64,000 bases of DNA from Alcaligenes faecalis (GTDB lineage Bacteria; Pseudomonadota; Gammaproteobacteria; Burkholderiales; Burkholderiaceae_B). The first letter of the stretch is position 1; each line of letters opens with the position of its first letter. Location: positions 1,441,464 through 1,505,463 of the forward strand of contig NZ_CP168006.1 of NCBI RefSeq assembly GCF_041521385.1. The letters are read 5' to 3'. The notes under the pieces were generated by a model that was not told the origin of the DNA, did no database searches, and worked only from the letters and a program-made list of their open reading frames with translations. Below, one piece after another: positions 59,354 through 64,000 of the stretch. A program made the position numbers and the translations under genes.

Positions 59354-60202
59354 ATGAACGATTACATCTTGACCCTATCCTGCCCGGATCGTACCGGCAT
59401 TGTCCACAGCGTATCGGGCTGGCTGCTAGAGCAGAACGGCAACATTCTTGAGGCACAGCAGTTTGGCGACGCCGCCACCAACCGCTTTTTCCTGCGCATC
59501 CAGTTTTCCCTGCCCGAAAAGCAGGACGTCAACGCGCTGCAAACCAGCTTCGCCCCCATTGCTGAAAAATTCAGCATGGACGCCACTATTTATGACGCCC
59601 AGCGCAAAGCCCGCCTACTGATCCTGGTCAGCCGCCAAGGCCACTGCCTGAACGACCTGCTGTTCCGCGCCCATAGCGGCCAATTGCCGGTTGAAATTGC
59701 TGCCGTGGCTTCCAACCACACCGACCACGCTGGCCTGGCTTCCTCCTACGGCATTCCTTTCCATCACCTGCCTGTGACACCGGAAACCCGTCCCCAGCAA
59801 GAGCAGCAGATCATCGACCTGGCTCGTGACCTGAAAATTGATCTGGTTGTGCTGGCCCGCTACATGCAGATTCTGTCCACCAATCTGTGTCAGTCCCTGT
59901 CTGGTCGCGCCATCAATATTCACCACAGCTTTCTGCCTAGCTTCAAGGGTGCGCGTCCCTACCATCAGGCCCATGCTCGCGGTGTGAAGATTATTGGTGC
60001 TACCGCTCACTACGTAACGGCGGATCTGGATGAAGGCCCGATCATCGAGCAAGACGTTGAGCACGTCACCCACGCTGTCAGCCCAGCAGAACTGACCCAG
60101 ATCGGTAGCGATGTGGAATCTCTGGTTCTGGCCCGTGCGGTGCGCGCCCACGTTGAGCACCGTATCCTGCTGAACGATCAACGCACGGTGGTATTCCGCT
60201 AA
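59354..60202 (+). CDS. purU: Formyltetrahydrofolate deformylase PurU
   Basis: 282 residues. An N-terminal ACT domain (LTLSCPDRTGIVHSVSGWLLEQNGNI) is followed by a formyltransferase-like domain with the catalytic region INIHHSFLPSFKGARPYHQAH and GATAHYVTADLDEGPIIEQ. It hydrolyses 10-formyl-THF to formate and THF, balancing one-carbon pools. ATG 59354 is the conserved start. Ends before the terminator at 60241. Confidence 0.97.
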   Translation: MNDYILTLSCPDRTGIVHSVSGWLLEQNGNILEAQQFGDAATNRFFLRIQFSLPEKQDVNALQTSFAPIAEKFSMDATIYDAQRKARLLILVSRQGHCLNDLLFRAHSGQLPVEIAAVASNHTDHAGLASSYGIPFHHLPVTPETRPQQEQQIIDLARDLKIDLVVLARYMQILSTNLCQSLSGRAINIHHSFLPSFKGARPYHQAHARGVKIIGATAHYVTADLDEGPIIEQDVEHVTHAVSPAELTQIGSDVESLVLARAVRAHVEHRILLNDQRTVVFR

Positions 60203-60240
60203 GCAGTGCGATCAGGCCTGTTTTCAAGCCTGACAAACAA

Positions 60241-60287
60241 AGCCCTCAAGGCGGTGGATAGAGATCCACGCATTGAGGGCTTTTTTA
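60241..60287 (+). terminator. Intrinsic terminator after purU
   Basis: AGCCCTCAA pairs with TTGAGGGCT, with an inner GTGGAT/ATCCAC stem, then six T. Confidence 0.92.
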
Positions 60288-60408
60288 CTCGCTGCCCATT
60301 TCTCTCAAAAACCAGACGCCTTGCCCCTACTCGCTACGTAGCAGTTGGCTCTGCCTGTCTCATAGACACGAGCACGGTTTACTTCGGGCACACGACTACA
60401 CGCTCTGC

Positions 60409-62154
60409 TTATTGCCCTAAGGCCAAACCTTCACGCCTGGGATCTACCCCCGCCTCCAGTCCTTCCTGGGTCCAGCGAATCACATGCGTACCGCTGGGAA
60501 AGGGCTGCTCGCGTACCTCGTGGCCCATCGCTCTCAAAGCCTGTGCCTGCTCCGTCACCGCGGTTCCCGCTTCCAGTTCGGTCGCCCAGTTGCGGCTACC
60601 GTAATGGGGCAGGCTGACCGCCTGTTGAGCATCCAGATCCCATATCAACATGCCGGTCAGAGCCTGAGCCACATACGGGATGATGGCGCTGCCACCGGGT
60701 GAACCCAAGGCAATCACCGGGCGACCATCCTGCATCACCATCATCGGAGCCATGGAACTGCGCGGGCGCTTGCCTGGCTCCACCCGATTCACGGATAGGC
60801 GTCCCATCTCGTCTTTAGGACTCAAGGCAAAGTCCGTCAACTGATTGTTCAGCAAGAAGCCATGCACCATGATCTTGCTGCCAAAGGCAGACTCTACTGA
60901 CGTGGTCATGGACACCACCTGCCCCTTGTCATCCGTCACGGACAAATGTGTGGTGGAAGGCAGCTCGGGCGTGTTGTCGCTTGCGGCTTGTGAGTCGGCC
61001 AAGGGCTTGCCCGGTTGAGCGTGTCCCATGGAACGGTCTGGCTGAATCAAGGCAGCGCGGGATTTCAAATACTCCGGAGCCAGCAAAGCTTGTTGTGGCA
61101 CAGACACAAAAGCCGGATCCGCCACCCAGGCATCCCGATCCGCGAAGGCCAAACGCCCCGCTTCAGAGAAATAATGAATCGCCTCCACAGATTGCGGCTT
61201 CGCCTCAGCAATGGGCGTGTGCTGCAAGATCCCCAGCATCTGCATCACACTGATGGCCCCAGAGCTGGGGGGAGCCATGCCACAGAGGGCCACTTGCTGC
61301 CAGTCCATACAGAGGGGCTCACGACGCAAGGCACGGTACTGTGTCAAGTCAGACACTGCCAAATCACCCGCAATCGGGTCAGCGGCGACGGCAGCCACCA
61401 TATCCTGGGCAAGGTCTCCTTGATAGAAAGCCTGCGCGCCCTGCCTGGCCAACAAGCGCAGCACCTGCGCGTATTCCTTGTTCTGCAAACGATGACCCAC
61501 TGGCCAGGGCTTGCCCTGTTCGTCCAGGAAATAGGCGCGTGTAGCCACTTTGTCAGCCAGCTCAGGATTATCAGCAATCAAGGTATTCAAACGGGGGCTG
61601 ACGTCAAAACCGACCTCAGCCAGCTCAATTGCTGGATCAAACAAATTTGCCCACGGCAGCACGCCACCGTCTTTATGCATCAACTCCAGGGCACGCAGCA
61701 AACCCGGCACCCCGACGGAGCGACCACTATTGACCGCCTGCTTGAAGGACATGGTTTTACCGTCCAGCTCGAAGCGATCCAGACGGCTGGCCGCAGGTAC
61801 GGTTTCGCGTCCGTCATAGCTCATCAGGCCGGTCTTGGGGTGGAACATCAGCAAGAAGCCGCCACCGCCTATGCCGGAGGACTGTGGCTCCACCAGCCCT
61901 AACACCAGTTGAGCCGCAATGGCCGCATCCACCGCACTGCCGCCCTGTTCCAGAATGCGCAAACCGGCCTGAGTCGCCAAAGGGTGAGCTGTCACCACCA
62001 TGCTTTTCTGGGTGACCAGCTTGTCGCGCTGCATGACACTGCTGGCCGCTTCCGGATTCAAGTGCTGGCTGGCTACTTCCCGGGCATGCGTCGGTAGCGC
62101 CAGGGCCAGGGTCAAGGCAGCCGACAGCAGAGCCGGTTTCCAGTGCAATCTCAT
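60409..62154 (-). CDS. ggt: Gamma-glutamyltransferase (periplasmic)
   Basis: 581 residues. A signal peptide (about residues 1-24, LLSAALTLALALPTHA) directs export. The autoprocessing/catalytic threonine is in ELPSTTHLSVTDDKG (about residue 395), separating large and small subunits. PGGSAIIPYVAQAL is the conserved small-subunit glycine motif. It cleaves gamma-glutamyl bonds of glutathione and related compounds. Its ATG overlaps the stop of the LysR gene (ATGA), so it is translated from the regulator's transcript. Confidence 0.96.
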   Translation of the reverse strand: MRLHWKPALLSAALTLALALPTHAREVASQHLNPEAASSVMQRDKLVTQKSMVVTAHPLATQAGLRILEQGGSAVDAAIAAQLVLGLVEPQSSGIGGGGFLLMFHPKTGLMSYDGRETVPAASRLDRFELDGKTMSFKQAVNSGRSVGVPGLLRALELMHKDGGVLPWANLFDPAIELAEVGFDVSPRLNTLIADNPELADKVATRAYFLDEQGKPWPVGHRLQNKEYAQVLRLLARQGAQAFYQGDLAQDMVAAVAADPIAGDLAVSDLTQYRALRREPLCMDWQQVALCGMAPPSSGAISVMQMLGILQHTPIAEAKPQSVEAIHYFSEAGRLAFADRDAWVADPAFVSVPQQALLAPEYLKSRAALIQPDRSMGHAQPGKPLADSQAASDNTPELPSTTHLSVTDDKGQVVSMTTSVESAFGSKIMVHGFLLNNQLTDFALSPKDEMGRLSVNRVEPGKRPRSSMAPMMVMQDGRPVIALGSPGGSAIIPYVAQALTGMLIWDLDAQQAVSLPHYGSRNWATELEAGTAVTEQAQALRAMGHEVREQPFPSGTHVIRWTQEGLEAGVDPRREGLALGQ

Positions 62155-63032
62155 GTGTTCTCCTTTTCGTGCTCAAGCAGCCATTGTTCCAGCAAAAGCA
62201 CCGCTTCGCTGGGCTCATTGGCCGTGGGATAACTAAAAAAATAGGCCTCGCTAACGGGCATGGCATGGTCCAGCGACATGATGAGCTCGCCCTGCTCCAG
62301 CGCCTGTTGCACCAGAAAACGCGGCATCAAGGCCACGCCCATGTCGGCATGCAGCGCCGCCATCACCAGACTGAACAGCTCGTAACGCGGGCCGGAGCTA
62401 ACTCGCAGATCAGGCTCCAGACCGGCTGACCGATACCAGTCCGACCAGCTATCGGGGCGTGTGGACATATGCAGGTGAACCAGCTTTTGCCAGTCGCCAC
62501 CAGCAGCCAGCTTGGGCGAGCAGACGGGTACCAGCTCGCCTTCGTCAAACAGTTTGATGCCCTTGGTTTGCGGCCATAACTGCCGTCCATGATAAATAGC
62601 GGCATCAAAGGGATGGTCACCAAACTGAAACGGAGTGGTACGTACGGACAAACTAACCGTAATGTCAGGGTACTGCCGGGAGAAACGGGCCAGGCGCGGC
62701 ATCAGCCACACCGTAGACAAGGTAGGCAGCACGGCCAGATGAATGCTGTGGCCCACACCGGCGCGTGCAATCAAGCTGAACGTATCTTTGCCGATTTGCT
62801 CCAGATGATGGCGAATGCGAGCAGCATAATCGCGCCCCGCCGGGGTCAGGACCAGACGCCGCCGCACCCGTGTCAACAAGGTCACGCCCAACCGTTGCTC
62901 CAGGCCGCTGACCTGCCGGTACACCGCGCTATGCGTCAAGGACAGTTCCTCCGCCGCTCGGGAAAAAGTCCCCAAGCGGGCCGTGGCCTCAAAGGCCTGT
63001 AATGCGCCCAAACTGGGCACGCCTTGTCTCAT
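62151..63032 (-). CDS. LysR-family transcriptional regulator (GcvA/GcdR-like)
   Basis: 293 residues. N-terminal winged HTH (about residues 7-66: LGALQAFEATARLGTFSRAAEELSLTHSAVYRQVSGLE) and a C-terminal periplasmic-binding-like effector domain. It is divergent from the glutaryl-CoA dehydrogenase gene, the arrangement of GcdR-type activators of glutarate catabolism, and is coupled to ggt by ATGA. The operator at 63127-63156 is its probable target. Confidence 0.92.
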   Translation of the reverse strand: MRQGVPSLGALQAFEATARLGTFSRAAEELSLTHSAVYRQVSGLEQRLGVTLLTRVRRRLVLTPAGRDYAARIRHHLEQIGKDTFSLIARAGVGHSIHLAVLPTLSTVWLMPRLARFSRQYPDITVSLSVRTTPFQFGDHPFDAAIYHGRQLWPQTKGIKLFDEGELVPVCSPKLAAGGDWQKLVHLHMSTRPDSWSDWYRSAGLEPDLRVSSGPRYELFSLVMAALHADMGVALMPRFLVQQALEQGELIMSLDHAMPVSEAYFFSYPTANEPSEAVLLLEQWLLEHEKENT

Positions 63033-63126
63033 AGGTCTCCCTCTTAATCCTGCCAGCCTCAGTCCTGCCCATTCAGCTCAGGGTCGGATCGTTACGCCAA
63101 CACACGACATTGTGCAATTTTATCAA

Positions 63127-63156
63127 TTGCCTTGTGCGGTTTATGCACACTATGCT
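63127..63156 (+). promoter_or_regulatory. LysR-type operator and candidate gcdH promoter
   Basis: TGTGC-N7-GCACA at 63133-63149 is a perfect inverted repeat of the LysR (T-N11-A) kind. It sits between a candidate -35 TTGCCT (63127-63132) and -10 TATGCT (63151-63156), 18 bases apart. A second half site TTGTGC at 63110 lies 22 bp upstream of the one at 63132, in the same orientation. Confidence 0.6.
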
Positions 63157-63305
63157 GAGACTTTAGCCTGATATCGCCCACCTGAAGATGCGCAAATCTT
63201 CCCGCGTTCAGCGATACTTGGCCTGCTCTTTCCCTGTTTCCAGACCGATGGTGCCCTTGTTGGCCCCACCTGATTGACCGTCTTTGATCTACCCGGAGTA
63301 CCTCT

Positions 63306-64000
63306 ATGTCTGCCAATCCCTCTTTCCATTGGGACGACCCCTTGCTGCTGAATCAGCAGTTGAGCGATGAAGAGCGCATGGTGCGCGATGCCGCCCACGC
63401 CTACGCACAGGAAAAGCTCTTGCCGCGCGTGCTGGAGGCTTTTCGCCACGAACAGACCGACCCCGCCATCTTTGCCGAGATGGGCTCGCTGGGCCTGTTG
63501 GGGGCCACCATTCCTGAAGCCTACGGTGGCGCTGGTCTAAACTACGTCAGCTATGGTTTGATCGCCCGCGAAGTGGAGCGTGTGGACTCGGGCTATCGCT
63601 CCATGATGAGCGTGCAGTCCTCGTTAGTCATGGTGCCGATTTTTGAGTTTGGCAGCGAAGAGCAGAAACAGAAATACCTGCCCAAGCTGGCCAGCGGGCA
63701 ATGGATTGGCTGCTTTGGCCTGACTGAACCCAATCACGGTTCGGACCCCGGCGCCATGGAAAGCCGCGCCGTGAAAGTGGACGGCGGCTATCGCCTGAGC
63801 GGCAACAAGACCTGGATTACCAATTCCCCCATTGCCGATGTGCTGGTGGTCTGGGCCAAGGTCGTGGGCGGTGAAGACGACGGCAAGATCCGTGGCTTCA
63901 TTCTGGAAAAAGGCATGAAGGGCCTGTCCACCCCGGCCATTCACGGCAAAGTGGGCTTGCGCGCTTCCCTGACCGGCGAGATTGTCATGGCCGACGTGGA
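63306..64000 (+). CDS. gcdH: Glutaryl-CoA dehydrogenase (5' part, cut by window end)
   Basis: The first 231 codons are present; the gene runs off the right edge. Acyl-CoA dehydrogenase fold: N-terminal helices ([20 protein letters not shown]), then [19 protein letters not shown] and [12 protein letters not shown] in the middle domain. [18 protein letters not shown] is characteristic of glutaryl-CoA dehydrogenase, which converts glutaryl-CoA to crotonyl-CoA in lysine/tryptophan breakdown. GGAG lies 7 bases before ATG 63306. Catalytic glutamate lies beyond the window. Confidence 0.92.
   Translation, partial: MSANPSFHWDDPLLLNQQLSDEERMVRDAAHAYAQEKLLPRVLEAFRHEQTDPAIFAEMGSLGLLGATIPEAYGGAGLNYVSYGLIAREVERVDSGYRSMMSVQSSLVMVPIFEFGSEEQKQKYLPKLASGQWIGCFGLTEPNHGSDPGAMESRAVKVDGGYRLSGNKTWITNSPIADVLVVWAKVVGGEDDGKIRGFILEKGMKGLSTPAIHGKVGLRASLTGEIVMADV

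Overview
This window reads as a chromosomal segment of a betaproteobacterium of the Alcaligenaceae type (Alcaligenes/Bordetella-like). The basis is the division-and-wall (dcw) gene order running from mraZ to lpxC and on to secA, a single-chain MurE-MurF ligase, a double-length UvrA, and ordinary Gram-negative genes (lpxC, outer-membrane and lipoprotein signals). It is gene-dense. Apart from the RNase P RNA locus, no gene-free stretch exceeds about 300 bases. I see no insertion sequence, phage, CRISPR array, tRNA or rRNA gene. The assignment rests on gene content and protein motifs read by eye; no database search was run.

Layout. 1-1300: an 8-bp tandem repeat at the window edge, then a 6-phosphogluconate-dehydrogenase-like oxidoreductase. 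1334-5613: secA, an M23 peptidase and a divergent DciA-like gene. 5647-23843: the dcw cluster on the minus strand, in transcription order mraZ-rsmH-ftsL-ftsI-murEF-mraY-murD-ftsW-murG-murC-ddl-ftsQ-ftsA-ftsZ-lpxC. It starts from a recognisable promoter overlapped by MraZ-type direct repeats and is joined almost throughout by 4-base ATGA stop/start overlaps. 24064-30220: rnpB, uup, and the class Ia ribonucleotide reductase operon nrdA-nrdB-yfaE behind a pair of NrdR-type boxes.

30302-37463 is the least ordinary part. It is a tight minus-strand run of cydA-like, cydB-like, clcB-like, an unrecognised outer-membrane beta-barrel gene, and recQ. The CydA-like protein keeps the overall shape of cytochrome bd subunit I, but in my hand alignment every canonical heme ligand and the proton-channel glutamate is replaced. 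37625-41482 holds glnS and minCDE. 41742-47646 holds a Rieske oxygenase, a glycine-zipper lipoprotein, an isochorismatase-family hydrolase, ettA, an acidic-tailed protein, a family 2 glycosyltransferase, and a 42-codon gene with its own promoter, ribosome binding site and terminator.

47776-64000 holds a 1900-residue UvrA with four nucleotide-binding domains, pabB/pabC, tcdA, chaC, pdxH, a flavin reductase, an L-2-hydroxyglutarate-oxidase-like flavoprotein, purU and ggt. The ggt gene is coupled to an upstream LysR regulator, and a divergent glutaryl-CoA dehydrogenase gene is cut by the window end. The LysR/gcdH intergenic region carries a clean LysR-type inverted repeat.

How the parts work together: the central block makes and divides the cell wall (precursor synthesis, septal synthase FtsW/FtsI, Z-ring FtsZ/FtsA, Min placement system), with lipid A (lpxC) and protein export (secA) adjacent. 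The nucleotide block supplies dNTPs. The right part is mixed metabolism (folate/PABA, glutathione turnover, B6, lysine/glutarate catabolism).
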